Part shown: positions 16,951 through 25,846 of the stretch, piece by piece
Layout of the letters: every line of letters begins with the position of its first letter
How positions within the stretch are numbered: the first letter of the stretch is position 1
Source: Sphingomonas citri
GTDB taxonomy: Bacteria; Pseudomonadota; Alphaproteobacteria; Sphingomonadales; Sphingomonadaceae
NCBI RefSeq assembly: GCF_019429485.1
Contig: NZ_JAHXZN010000001.1
Location: 1,674,001-1,738,000, forward strand
DNA: 64,000 bases
Direction: 5' to 3'
Notes under the pieces: generated by a model
Told to the model about the DNA's origin: nothing
The model's database searches: none
Seen by the model: only the letters and a program-made list of their open reading frames with translations
Position numbers and translations under genes: made by a program

Positions 16951-17355
16951 TCACCCCCGCGCGTCGATCGCACGGAAGTGCCCCGCCGCGGCATAGCGCA
17001 GGATCTGCTCGTCCGCGGTGACCAGCGCGCAGTCGAGCGCGCGCGCGGTCGCCACCATCAGCCGGTCGCATGGGTCGCCGTGGAGGCCGTTGCCGAGCCG
17101 CCCCGCCTCCAGCGCGATCGCGCGCGACACGGGCACGTCACGCGCCGCGAGGCTCGCGAGGCTACGCTCGACCCATGTGGCGAGCGGCAGGCCGAGCACC
17201 AGCCGGCCGCGATCGACCAACATCGCGATCTCCCACGCCACCATCGCCGAGACGCGACGGTCGTCGTCCCCCGCGATCGACGCGCGGGCGCGCGCGCCGA
17301 GCCGCGGCGAGTCGTCGACCGCCCAGATCACGACATGCGTGTCGAGCAGGATCAC
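16951..17355 (-). CDS. PIN-domain toxin (VapC-like)
   Basis: A 134-residue PIN ribonuclease. The first catalytic Asp is in LLDTHVVIW, the Glu in VAWEIAML, and the Asp pair in GDPCDRLMVATA and LVTADEQIL; these four acidic residues coordinate the metal used to cut RNA. The GTG start at 17355 overlaps the stop of the antitoxin gene by four bases (17352-17355), the usual toxin-antitoxin coupling. The longer in-frame reading upstream is the antitoxin gene in another frame. The module is transcribed against imuB and dnaE2. Cellular RNA target unknown. Confidence 0.88.
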   Translation of the reverse strand: MILLDTHVVIWAVDDSPRLGARARASIAGDDDRRVSAMVAWEIAMLVDRGRLVLGLPLATWVERSLASLAARDVPVSRAIALEAGRLGNGLHGDPCDRLMVATARALDCALVTADEQILRYAAAGHFRAIDARG

Positions 17356-17636
17356 CGCGGCGTGTCGTCGCGCGCCGGGAAGCCGAGCGAGTCCCACGCC
17401 GCGTCGCGGGCGCCGTCGTCCGGTTCGAGCGGCGCGACGATGTCGCCGTGAACCGCCACCGTGCCCCGCATCGCGCCGAACGGCCCGGCCTGGTCGGCGC
17501 GCAGCTCGCGCGCGGTGAGCGTCAGCGCGGGGCGACCGCGCCGCGTGATCGTCAGCGGCTCGCCGCTGCGCTCCATCTCGCCGAGCAGCGCGAGGCAGCG
17601 CGCCTTGAACTCGGTGATGCCGACGATCCTGCCCAT
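17352..17636 (-). CDS. Phd/YefM-type antitoxin partner of the PIN toxin
   Basis: A 94-residue protein. Its N-terminal DNA-binding Phd/YefM-like fold is recognisable from RIVGITEFKARCLALLGEME, then EPLTITRRGRPALTLT; the C-terminal half is the toxin-binding tail. The ATG at 17636 is preceded by GTTGGAGG at good spacing; a TTG four codons upstream would consume that ribosome-binding site and is less likely. Such antitoxins neutralise the toxin and repress their own promoter, here in the 41 bp shared with the divergent dnaE2 start. Confidence 0.85.
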   Translation of the reverse strand: MGRIVGITEFKARCLALLGEMERSGEPLTITRRGRPALTLTARELRADQAGPFGAMRGTVAVHGDIVAPLEPDDGARDAAWDSLGFPARDDTPR

Positions 17637-17677
17637 CCGCGCCTCCAACTGACCATTTCATATAGTCGGTTCGTCCC

Positions 17678-20600
17678 GTGACGTACAGCGAGCTCCAGGT
17701 CACCACGCATTTCTCGTTCCTGCGCGGCGCCTCGTCGTGCGAGCAGCTCGTCGCCACCGCGGCAGCGATGGGGATGCCCGCGCTCGGGATCGTCGACCGC
17801 AACTCGGTCGCGGGCGTGGTGCGCGCGCTCTATGCCTGCGACCAGGTGCGCCGCGACAGCGGGCTAGAGGTGCGCTCGATCCCGGGCTGCCGGCTCGACC
17901 TGGTCGACGGCGCCTCTCTGCTGGTCTGGCCCGAGGACCGCGCCGGCTGGTCGCGGCTGACCGAACTGCTCAGCCGCGGCAAGGCGCGCGCCGACGCACA
18001 GCGCGGCGAGAAGGGGCGCTGCTTCCTCCACTGGGAGGACGTCGCCGCGCACGCGCAGGGCCTGGTCGCCGCGCTGGTCCCGGGCCACACGCCCGACCCA
18101 GAGCCGATGCGCTGGATGGCCGACCTGTTCGGCGACGCCGGCCACGTCTGCCTTACTCACTATCGCCGCCCCGGCGAGCAATTGCGGCTGCACCGGCTGA
18201 GCGAGGCGGCGCGCGCGCACGGGTTGACCCCGCTCGCCACCGGCGACGTGCTGTACCATGCGCCCGAGCAGCGCATGCTCCAGGACGTCGTCACCGCGAT
18301 CCGCGAGAAGTGCACGATCGACGAACTCGGCCTGCGCCGCGAGCGCAGCGCCGACCGTCACCTCAAGCCGCCGGCCGCGATGGCGCGGCTGTTCCGCGAC
18401 CGGCCCGAGGCGCTCGCCGCGGCGGCGGCGATCGTCGAGCGCTGCACCTTCTCGCTGCGCGAGCTGCAATATCAATATCCCGACGAGCTGGTGATGAGCG
18501 GGCGCAGCGCGCAGGAAGCGCTCGCCCGCCTCTCGCGCGACGCCCTGACGCGGCTGTTCGACGCCGCGCCGCCGCCGCGCTACGCCGAGCAGCTGGAACA
18601 CGAGCTGACGCTGGTCGAGCGGATGGGCTATGCGCCCTATTTCCTCACGGTCAACTCGATCGTCAGCTTCGCGCGCGGGCAGCAGATCCTGTGCCAGGGG
18701 CGCGGCAGCGCGGCCAATTCGATCATCTGTTTCGTGCTCGGCATCACCTCGATCGACCCGATCAAGCACCAGTTGCTGTTCGAACGCTTCATCTCGGAGG
18801 AGCGCAGCGAGCCGCCCGACATCGACATCGATTTCGAGCACGAGCGGCGCGAGGAAGTGATCCAGTGGATCTACGAGAGCTACGGCCACGACCATGCCGC
18901 GCTCACTGCGGTGGTCAGCCGCTTCCGCACCCGCGGTGCGATCCGCGAGGTGGGCAAGGTGCTCGGCCTGCCCGAGGACATGACCGGCGCGCTCGCCAGC
19001 CAGGTATGGGGCTGGTCGAACGAGGGCGTGCCGACCGAGCATGTCGAGGCGCTCCACCTCGACGCCGCCGAGCCGCGGCTGGCGCTCGCGCTCGATCTCG
19101 CCAAGCAGCTGATCGGCACGCCGCGCCACCTGTCGCAGCACCCCGGCGGCTTCGTGCTGACGCGCGACCCGCTCCACCAGCTCGTCCCGATCGAGCCCGC
19201 CGCGATGGTCGACCGCCGCGTGATCGAGTGGGAGAAGGCCGATATCGAGGAACTCGGCTTCATGAAGGTCGACATCCTCGGGCTCGGCATGCTGGGCTGC
19301 ATGCGCCGCGCCTTCGACCTGCTCGCCGCGCACAAGAACGTCGACATGGACCTCGCCAGCCCGCCGCTGCAGGGCGACGACCCGGCGACCTACCGGATGA
19401 TCCAGCAGGCCGACACGCTCGGCGTGTTCCAGATCGAGAGCCGCGCGCAGATGAGCATGCTGCCGCGGATGAAGCCCAGGACCTTCTACGACATCGCCAT
19501 CCAGGTCGCGATCGTGCGGCCGGGCCCGATCCAGGGCAACATGGTTCACCCCTATCTCAAGCGCCGCGAGGGGCGCGAGACGGTGGAATATCCCAACGAG
19601 GCGCTGCGCGCGGTGCTGGAGAAGACGCTGGGCGTGCCCTTGTTCCAGGAGCAGGCGATGCAGGTGGCGATCATCGGCGGCGGCTTCACGCCGGGCGAGG
19701 CGGACGAGCTGCGCCGCGCGATGGCGACCTTCAAGCTGACCGGCGGGGTCGGGCGCTTCCGCGAGCGGCTGATCGCGGGAATGCGCGGCAACGGCATCAG
19801 CGAGGCCTTCGCCGAGCGGCTGGTGGCGCAGATCGAGGGCTTCGGCAGCTACGGCTTCCCCGAGAGCCATGCCGCCAGCTTCGCCAAGATCGCCTACGCC
19901 TCGTCGTGGATGAAATGCCACCACCCCGACGTGTTCTGCGCGGCGCTGCTCAACGCGCAGCCGATGGGCTTCTACGCCCCCGCGCAGATCGTCCGCGACG
20001 CGCGCGCGCACGGCGTGGAGGTGCGCCCGCCCTGCGTGCTGGAGAGCGAGTGGGACACGGCGCTGGTGGAGAGAGATGTGCCCGCGGCGTCCGGGGTGAG
20101 CGCGCGGCGTGGGGCTGAGGCTAGCGACGCAGGTGAGGTTGAACCCTCCTCACCTTCCCTCCCGCTCGCCCCGCTGCGGCTCGGCCTGCGCGTGATCCAC
20201 GGCCTGTCGGGCGAGGACGCCGGGCGGATCCTCACCGCGCGCGCGCACGAGCCGTTCCGCTCGGTCGAGGACCTGTGGCGCCGCTCGGGCGTGCCGCTCG
20301 CGACGCTCGAGAAACTGGCGCGCGCCGACGCGTTCCACGCGCTCGGGCTCGACCGCCGCCAGGCGCTGTGGTCTATCCGCGGGCTGGGCGAGACGCCGCT
20401 GCCGCTGCTCGCCGGGATCGAGCGGCGCGAGGAGCCGGTGACGCTCGCCCGGCTCACCCAGGGCCGCGAGGTAGTGGAGGATTATCGCGCCACGCAGATG
20501 TCGCTGCGCGCGCACCCGGTCGAGTTCCTGCGCCCGCGACTCGACGACGCGCGCGTCACGCGCTGCGGCGATCTCGCCGGCAAGCATGGCAAGATGGTCG

Positions 20601-21010
20601 AGGTCGCCGGCATCATCCTGGTGCGCCAGCGCCCCGGCTCGGCCAAGGGCGTGCTGTTCATCACGATCGAGGACGAGACCGGGGTCGCCAACGGCATCCT
20701 CTGGCCCGATCGCTTCGAGGCGCAGCGCCGCACCGTGATGTCGTCGGCGATGGTCAGCCTGAAGGGGCGCGTGCAGCAGGAAGGCGCGGTGATCCACGTC
20801 ATCGTCGAGCGAGTCACCGACCTCACCGCGATGCTTCGCTCGGTCGGCGACGTCGACCTGCCGCGGCTGGTGGCGCGCGGCGACGGCGCTACCTATCCCG
20901 GCGCGCCCGACCGCGGCGACAAGGAATGGCAGCCGCGCCCGCGCTCCGACTATCACTTCCGCGAGCGGCGCGACGACATGATCCCGATCGCCAGCCACGA
21001 CTTTCACTGA
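17678..21010 (+). CDS. dnaE2: DnaE2, error-prone DNA polymerase III alpha-like subunit
   Basis: An 1110-residue C-family polymerase. The N-terminal PHP domain begins TYSELQVTTHFSFLRGASS. The palm carries the catalytic Asp residues in PPDIDIDFEHERR (about residue 378). The OB-fold region near the C-terminus is seen in VEVAGIILVRQRPGSAKG. DnaE2 extends past lesions with ImuA/ImuB and causes damage-induced mutagenesis. GTG start at 17678. A low-complexity Ser/Ala/Glu stretch (about residues 800-828) precedes LRLGLRVIHGLSG and looks like an insertion. No SOS box was found immediately upstream; it normally shares the imuA promoter, from which it is now about 4.7 kb away. Confidence 0.93.
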   Translation: MTYSELQVTTHFSFLRGASSCEQLVATAAAMGMPALGIVDRNSVAGVVRALYACDQVRRDSGLEVRSIPGCRLDLVDGASLLVWPEDRAGWSRLTELLSRGKARADAQRGEKGRCFLHWEDVAAHAQGLVAALVPGHTPDPEPMRWMADLFGDAGHVCLTHYRRPGEQLRLHRLSEAARAHGLTPLATGDVLYHAPEQRMLQDVVTAIREKCTIDELGLRRERSADRHLKPPAAMARLFRDRPEALAAAAAIVERCTFSLRELQYQYPDELVMSGRSAQEALARLSRDALTRLFDAAPPPRYAEQLEHELTLVERMGYAPYFLTVNSIVSFARGQQILCQGRGSAANSIICFVLGITSIDPIKHQLLFERFISEERSEPPDIDIDFEHERREEVIQWIYESYGHDHAALTAVVSRFRTRGAIREVGKVLGLPEDMTGALASQVWGWSNEGVPTEHVEALHLDAAEPRLALALDLAKQLIGTPRHLSQHPGGFVLTRDPLHQLVPIEPAAMVDRRVIEWEKADIEELGFMKVDILGLGMLGCMRRAFDLLAAHKNVDMDLASPPLQGDDPATYRMIQQADTLGVFQIESRAQMSMLPRMKPRTFYDIAIQVAIVRPGPIQGNMVHPYLKRREGRETVEYPNEALRAVLEKTLGVPLFQEQAMQVAIIGGGFTPGEADELRRAMATFKLTGGVGRFRERLIAGMRGNGISEAFAERLVAQIEGFGSYGFPESHAASFAKIAYASSWMKCHHPDVFCAALLNAQPMGFYAPAQIVRDARAHGVEVRPPCVLESEWDTALVERDVPAASGVSARRGAEASDAGEVEPSSPSLPLAPLRLGLRVIHGLSGEDAGRILTARAHEPFRSVEDLWRRSGVPLATLEKLARADAFHALGLDRRQALWSIRGLGETPLPLLAGIERREEPVTLARLTQGREVVEDYRATQMSLRAHPVEFLRPRLDDARVTRCGDLAGKHGKMVEVAGIILVRQRPGSAKGVLFITIEDETGVANGILWPDRFEAQRRTVMSSAMVSLKGRVQQEGAVIHVIVERVTDLTAMLRSVGDVDLPRLVARGDGATYPGAPDRGDKEWQPRPRSDYHFRERRDDMIPIASHDFH

Positions 21011-21098
21011 CTGCAACTATCTACAATCTTCGACAAGCATTTAGCGTCATCGTGCCGATGGCCGACGCGCGCCGCCCTCTCCCTCGGACGACCCGCCC

Positions 21099-21542
21099 TT
21101 GGCCGCTACCCTGCACCAGATCGTCTATATCAGCCGCGCCACCGCGCCGCTCTCCGACGACGCGGCGGCGACGCTGTGCCGTGCCGCGGCCGAGCGCAAC
21201 CGCGGCGCCGGCATCACCGGCCTGCTGCTCCACGACGGCGCGCGCTTCATCCAGGCGATCGAGGGCGACGAGGCCGCGCTGCGCGCGCTGATGGCACGGA
21301 TCACGCGTGACCCGCGCCACCACGCGATCGGCTTTGTCAGCGACAGTCCCGTTGCCGCGCGCCAGTTCGGCGACTGGGGGATGGACTATCGTCGCGTCGA
21401 CGACATCCCCGCCGCGGCCGACTTTCTCACGACGGTCAAGCGCGCGCTCGCGGGGGTTGACGACCCCGGCCTGCTCGCCGCCTTCATCGGCTTCGCGGTG
21501 ATCGGGCGCGGGGAGCGCCGCCGCGGCTTTGTCCCGCGCTGA
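21099..21542 (+). CDS. BLUF-domain blue-light photoreceptor
   Basis: A 147-residue flavin-binding BLUF protein. The photoactive Tyr is in HQIVYISRAT, the Asn in AERNRGAGITGLLL and the Gln in FIQAIEGDE, all in the canonical order. The C-terminal 50 residues form a short helical cap with no EAL, cyclase or HTH domain, so the output must be protein-protein. The TTG start at 21099 fits the domain boundary. It lies 88 bp downstream of dnaE2 on the same strand and could be read through from it. Confidence 0.85.
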   Translation: MAATLHQIVYISRATAPLSDDAAATLCRAAAERNRGAGITGLLLHDGARFIQAIEGDEAALRALMARITRDPRHHAIGFVSDSPVAARQFGDWGMDYRRVDDIPAAADFLTTVKRALAGVDDPGLLAAFIGFAVIGRGERRRGFVPR

Positions 21543-21725
21543 GACGGCGGACCGTGCCGCGTCCCGGCGACCGTCCCAACCCACAGCAAATTAGCTTGAA
21601 CTTTCCGGTGCTTTGCAACATCGCCCGGCGGCGCGACCCCGGCCCCTGGCCGCCGCGGACGCGATCGCAGCCGGGACGCAGGGTAACAGAACGGATGAGC
21701 ACGGGCTCCGATCGTCGAGGCACGC

Positions 21726-22619
21726 ATGCCGGCGCTTAAGCCATCGCGTCGCGCGCGGCAGCTGCTCGGCCTGCTGCGACACCCGGTCGAGCAGGTGCGG
21801 CTGCGACGCGCCATGTCGCGCGCGCGTCGCGTCGGCGTCGCCGCGTCCAAGGGCGCCGGCGCGCGTCATGGGTCGTTCAAATATGTCGGCGCCTATCTCG
21901 CCGCCCCGCTCAGCCGCCGCCAGCGGCTCGCCGCGCTGATCCACCATCATGACTTCGTCGCGCGCCACGCCGCGGCGCACGGCGATACGCTGTGGCGGGC
22001 GCCGTTCACTCTGTGGGAGCGACACGACGAGGAGGGTCGCCACCATGCGCTGCTGCTAACCCCCGCGCGGCTGGCGCCGATGGAGGGTGAGGTGGAGCTC
22101 GCCTTCCTGCTCGACGGGCAGCGGCTGTTCACGCTGACCTTCGCGCTGGTGAGCGGCGCGCTGATCGGCGCCGCGGACGTGCCCGTGCTGCTCGTCGGCG
22201 GGCTGCAGGGCGGCTATCAGGTGCGCGAGGAGCTGCGCTACGCCGCGCGCGCGAACGGCGAGATCGCCGCGCCGACGCTGCTGCTGCTCGCCGCGGCGAC
22301 GCTGGCAGAGGCGCTCGGCGCGGCGCTGCTGGCGGGCCCGTCGAACCGGACCCAGGTGGCGGCAGGCTATGTCGTGGACGGACGATCGAGCTCGCTCGAC
22401 TATGACGAGCTCTGGGCCAAGCTCGACGGCGAGCGCACCGCCGCCGACTTCTTCCTGGTCGACCCGCGCCGCGAGGAACCGGAGGAGGGCGAGGTCTCGG
22501 GCAAGCACCGCTCGCGCACACGGCGCCGCCGCCGTATGCGCGCCGCCCTTCGCGCCGAGATGCTCGCCGCGCTCGCGGCGGCGACGGGGCGCACCGATCT
22601 CGTCGCGGCACCTCTGTAG
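21726..22619 (+). CDS. DUF535 (VirK-like) family protein
   Basis: A 297-residue protein matching the DUF535 pattern: FKYVGAYLAAPLSRRQRLAAL near the N-terminus, LEVELAF-type strands, GGLQGGYQVREELRYAAR in the middle, and GPSNRTQVAAGYV and LDYDELWAKL late. It has no signal peptide; the C-terminus is very basic (KHRSRTRRRRRMR). VirK homologues affect virulence and outer-membrane peptide resistance in enterobacteria, but the biochemical activity is unknown. It is preceded by a 183-bp gap with no recognised element. Confidence 0.7.
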   Translation: MPALKPSRRARQLLGLLRHPVEQVRLRRAMSRARRVGVAASKGAGARHGSFKYVGAYLAAPLSRRQRLAALIHHHDFVARHAAAHGDTLWRAPFTLWERHDEEGRHHALLLTPARLAPMEGEVELAFLLDGQRLFTLTFALVSGALIGAADVPVLLVGGLQGGYQVREELRYAARANGEIAAPTLLLLAAATLAEALGAALLAGPSNRTQVAAGYVVDGRSSSLDYDELWAKLDGERTAADFFLVDPRREEPEEGEVSGKHRSRTRRRRRMRAALRAEMLAALAAATGRTDLVAAPL

Positions 22620-22755
22620 AGAAGTGCGGCGCTTAACCGGGGTGGCGCAGTATAATGTAAGATTTACCCTCGCCTCGGGTCGACTCGTCCGATTGACTTA
22701 GTCAATGCGAAAGCGCAGCGTCTTGCTCGTTCCAGCGTCAACACTGGAGGCGATC

Positions 22756-23046
22756 ATGACAGAACAGCGTCAACACGAGCTCGACGAGTCCGAATCGGCG
22801 CGCGTCACGCGTCTGTCGAGCGAGATCAAGGAGCGGCTCGACGAATTGGCCACGATCTTCCGCGGCGCCGTCGGGCTCGGCGAACTCCCCGAGGGCGCGC
22901 TCAAGTTCGAGGCCAAGACGGTGAAGCGCGGCGAGCGCCGGCTCCAGACGGTCGAGCTGATCTGCGACTGCAGCGAGTGCGGCTGCATCACCACCTTTCC
23001 GAACGGCCGTGTCCTGGTCGAATGGCCCTGCGGGACCGCGGGCTGA
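22756..23046 (+). CDS. Unrecognised small protein with a CxCxxCxC motif
   Basis: A 96-residue protein that I do not recognise. The ATG at 22756 follows CTGGAGGCGATC, a good ribosome-binding site, so a longer frame from 22705 is rejected. The N-terminal half is a charged helix (ESARVTRLSSEIKERLDELATIF). The C-terminal half has beta-like stretches and a tight cysteine cluster, ICDCSECGC, with one further Cys in EWPCGTAG. The cluster could bind a metal or be redox active. It is isolated between the DUF535 gene and the convergent trehalase gene. Confidence 0.65.
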   Translation: MTEQRQHELDESESARVTRLSSEIKERLDELATIFRGAVGLGELPEGALKFEAKTVKRGERRLQTVELICDCSECGCITTFPNGRVLVEWPCGTAG

Positions 23047-23055
23047 CGCAGACGA

Positions 23056-24615
23056 CTATCGCCCTTCCCGCCCGTAGCGCTGTTGCAGCGCACGGGTGAC
23101 GCCGTTGGTCCAGCCGAAGCCGTCCTGCGTCGGATACTCGCCGCCGCCGCCGGCGCGGCTCTCCTCGACGTCATATTTCTCGAGCAGCTTGCCCGAGGCG
23201 CGATACTCGCGCTCGACCGTGGCGAGAAAGCGCGTGCCGATCTGCCGCGCCACGCGCTCGGCGCCGTAGCGACGCAGCCCCTCCACCGCGATCCATTGCA
23301 GCGGCGCCCAGCCGTTCGGCTTGTCCCACTGCTGCCCGGTCCCCGCGGCGGTGGTGCGCAGCCCGTTGGCGGCGAGCAGGTCGCGCTCGATCGTCTGCGC
23401 GACTCGTGCGCCGCGCGAGCGCGACGCCACCTCGGTGAACAGGGGATAGACGGTCGCCGCGGTGACGCCGGCGCGCAGCCGCGCGGCGGCGAGGTCATAG
23501 TCGCCGTAGCGGCCGTCGCGCTCGCTCCACAGCCAGCGCTCGATCGCCCGCTGGCGCGTCGTCGCGGCGCGCTCGAACGTCGCCGCGCAGGGTCGCGCCA
23601 GCGCCCGACAGCGGGCGGCGATCGCGCGCTCCATGCCGTAGAGCAGGCTGTTGAGATCGGCCGGAACGATCCGGGTGGTGTCGATCGTCGGCAGCGTCCG
23701 CCCGTCGGCGAACCAGCGCGAGCTATAGTCCCAGCCGCTCTCCGCGCCGGCGCGCAGGTCCTGGTAGACGCGCGGGTCGCCCCTACCGGTCGCGACATCC
23801 TCGCGGTAGCTCTCGTCGCGCGGAGTCGACTTGCCGTCGCCGTAGTGTTGGAGGCGTGCGCCGTCGGGCATGGTCGCGGAGCGCTGCTCGATCCAGAAAC
23901 GATGCTCGGCGAGCAAGGCGTCGAGCCAGCGCGTCTGGGTGGCGCGGTCGACGTCGCGCACCAGGCCCATCATCAGATAGAGGAACGGCGGCTGCGAGCG
24001 GCTGACGTAATAGGTCCGCGTGCCGTTGGGGACGTGGCCGTAGCGCTCGACGAGCGAGACGAAGTTCTCGATCATGTCGCGGGTGAGTGGCTGCTGGCCG
24101 TCGGCCTCCAGGCCGAGCATCGTGAAATAGCTGTCCCAGTAATACATCTCGCGGAAGCGCCCGCCCGGCACGACATACCGGTGCGGCAGCGCGAGCGCGG
24201 AGGAACCCGGCGGCGGGCTCAGCGGCGGCCTTGTGAGCTGCGGCCACAGCGCGCGAATGTGCTCGGCCAGCGGCGGCCGTGCCGCGCTGGGAAGCGGGGT
24301 GCGGCCCGGCTCGGGCACGTCGAAGTTGGCGAGCACGAAGGCGCGCAGCCCGGCATCGTCGAGAGCACCGGCGCTGGCATAATCGGCCATGATCGCGGCG
24401 GGGCTGCGCTTCGGCGTGGCGTCGGCGAAGGTCTTGCCGTCGGGGAAGAGCCGGCGGCGCTGCACCTGGTCGAACAGCGCGCCGAACAGCTCGGCCGGCG
24501 AGGCGGGATAGGCGCGAGCCGTCGCGGCAGGAGCGGCGGGCGCGGAGATCGCGGCCGTCGTCTGGGCAGCAGCGACGGCGGACAACAGCGCGAGCGCCAG
24601 CCCGGCGGCCACCAT
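23056..24615 (-). CDS. treA: Periplasmic trehalase (GH37)
   Basis: A 519-residue enzyme with a signal peptide (MVAAGLALALLSAVAAAQ). Both trehalase signatures are visible: PGGRFREMYYWDSY (about residue 145) and QWDKPNGWAPLQW (about 427); the latter has Lys where Tyr is usual. It hydrolyses trehalose to two glucose molecules in the periplasm. The ATG at 24615 is chosen because it opens the signal peptide; upstream in-frame sequence runs through the hairpin repeat at 24684-24703 and is not coding. It may be co-transcribed with the FAH-family gene upstream, about 160 bp away. Confidence 0.9.
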   Translation of the reverse strand: MVAAGLALALLSAVAAAQTTAAISAPAAPAATARAYPASPAELFGALFDQVQRRRLFPDGKTFADATPKRSPAAIMADYASAGALDDAGLRAFVLANFDVPEPGRTPLPSAARPPLAEHIRALWPQLTRPPLSPPPGSSALALPHRYVVPGGRFREMYYWDSYFTMLGLEADGQQPLTRDMIENFVSLVERYGHVPNGTRTYYVSRSQPPFLYLMMGLVRDVDRATQTRWLDALLAEHRFWIEQRSATMPDGARLQHYGDGKSTPRDESYREDVATGRGDPRVYQDLRAGAESGWDYSSRWFADGRTLPTIDTTRIVPADLNSLLYGMERAIAARCRALARPCAATFERAATTRQRAIERWLWSERDGRYGDYDLAAARLRAGVTAATVYPLFTEVASRSRGARVAQTIERDLLAANGLRTTAAGTGQQWDKPNGWAPLQWIAVEGLRRYGAERVARQIGTRFLATVEREYRASGKLLEKYDVEESRAGGGGEYPTQDGFGWTNGVTRALQQRYGREGR

Positions 24616-24683
24616 GGTGCTCTCGCGCACGCGGGAGCGCGGGCGATCCGCACGTCGCGGCCCGAGGTATCGCTTGGCGCTGG

Positions 24684-24703
24684 GCTCCTGCCTTCGCAGG
24701 AGC
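24684..24703. repeat. Short hairpin repeat upstream of trehalase
   Basis: GCTCCTGC-CTTC-GCAGGAGC, flanked by TTGGCGCTGG on the left and AC on the right. It is the same family as 14266-14285 and 61708-61727. It lies between the FAH-family gene and the trehalase gene. Confidence 0.75.
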
Positions 24704-24776
24704 ACGGCGCGGGAGAGGGGAACGTCGGCGCTCCTGCGGCAACCGCGCGCCGCCGACCCGCCAACGTCCCGACCGC

Positions 24777-25778
24777 TCACTCCACCACCTGCTCGATCGC
24801 GCCGAAGATGGTGTGGTGGCGATCGTCCTCGGCCCAGATCCGCACCGTGTCGCCGCGGCGCAGGAACGGCGTGGTCGCCCCGCCGCCGCGCAGCGTCTCC
24901 ACTGCGCGCTGCTCGGCGATGCAGGAATAGCCCACCCCGCCCTCGCCGATCGGGCGACCGGGGCCGCCCTCGGCGTCGCGGTTGGAGACGGTGCCCGAGC
25001 CGATGATCGTGCCCGCGCCGAGCCGGCGGGTCCGCGCCGCGTGTGCGATCAGCGCGCCGAAGTCGAAGGTCATGTCCTCACCCGCCTCGGCACGGCCGAA
25101 CGGCTGGCCGTTGCGCTCCACCATCAGCCGGCGGTGGAGCTTGCCGCCCTGCCACCACGCGCCGAGCGACTCGGGGGTCACGAACACCGGCGAGAAGGAC
25201 GAGGCGGGCTTGGACTGGAAGAAGCCGAAGCCCTTCGCCACCTCGTCCGCAATCAGCCCGCGCAGCGACACGTCGTTGGTCAGCCCCACCAGCCGGATCA
25301 GCCCGAGTGCGGCGTCGCGTGTCGTGCCCTGCGGCACGTCGCCGGTGACGACGACGACTTCGGCCTCGAAGTCGGCGTCCCAGCTCTCGTCGGCGAGCGC
25401 GATCGGGTCGCGTGCGCCGAGGAAGGAGTCCGACCCGCCCTGATAGAGCAGGGGATCGTGCCAGTAGCTCTCGGGCAGCTCGGCGCTGCGCGCCTGCCGC
25501 ACCAGCGCGACATGGTTCACATAGGCCGAACCGTCGGCCCATTGGTAGGCGCGCGGCAGCGGCGCGGCGGCGTCATGCTCGTGGAAGCGCGCGCGCGGGA
25601 TCGCCTCGTTGCGCAAGTCGGTGGCGAGCAGCTCGAGCGTGGGGGCGACGCGCTCCCAGTCGTCGAGCGCGGCCTGGAGCGTGGGACAGAGGTGCGCCGC
25701 GTCGGCGTACCAGGCGAGGTCGTCCGAGACCACGACGAGGCGACCGTCGCGCCCCTCTTTCAGGCTGGCGAGTTTCAT
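24777..25778 (-). CDS. Fumarylacetoacetate hydrolase-family protein
   Basis: A 333-residue protein of the FAH superfamily. Recognisable segments are DFEAEVVVVTGDVPQGT (metal-binding acidic residues), LRGLIADEVAKGFGFFQSKPASSFSPV and IIGSGTVSNRD. Family members hydrolyse C-C bonds of acylpyruvates such as 4-fumarylacetoacetate, the last step of tyrosine breakdown. The length and motif set fit FAH itself or a close homologue, but no other tyrosine-degradation gene is in the window. ATG preceded by GAGGAG. Leftward, followed by the trehalase gene. Confidence 0.85.
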   Translation of the reverse strand: MKLASLKEGRDGRLVVVSDDLAWYADAAHLCPTLQAALDDWERVAPTLELLATDLRNEAIPRARFHEHDAAAPLPRAYQWADGSAYVNHVALVRQARSAELPESYWHDPLLYQGGSDSFLGARDPIALADESWDADFEAEVVVVTGDVPQGTTRDAALGLIRLVGLTNDVSLRGLIADEVAKGFGFFQSKPASSFSPVFVTPESLGAWWQGGKLHRRLMVERNGQPFGRAEAGEDMTFDFGALIAHAARTRRLGAGTIIGSGTVSNRDAEGGPGRPIGEGGVGYSCIAEQRAVETLRGGGATTPFLRRGDTVRIWAEDDRHHTIFGAIEQVVE

Positions 25779-25846
25779 GCGCTGCTCCTCTCCGCATCAG
25801 GCGTATCGCGGAAGCGCGCGGCGCGCCACCCTCGCGCCCGCGCCGA

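Noticed and set aside
16951..17802. 283-residue fusion reading of the PIN toxin
   Set aside because: The N-terminal 149 residues are an out-of-frame reading of the antitoxin gene. The toxin has its own GTG at 17355 overlapping the antitoxin stop.
24616..24780. N-terminal extension of trehalase
   Set aside because: It would translate the hairpin repeat at 24684-24703 and precede, rather than include, the signal peptide. The ATG at 24615 opens a normal signal sequence.
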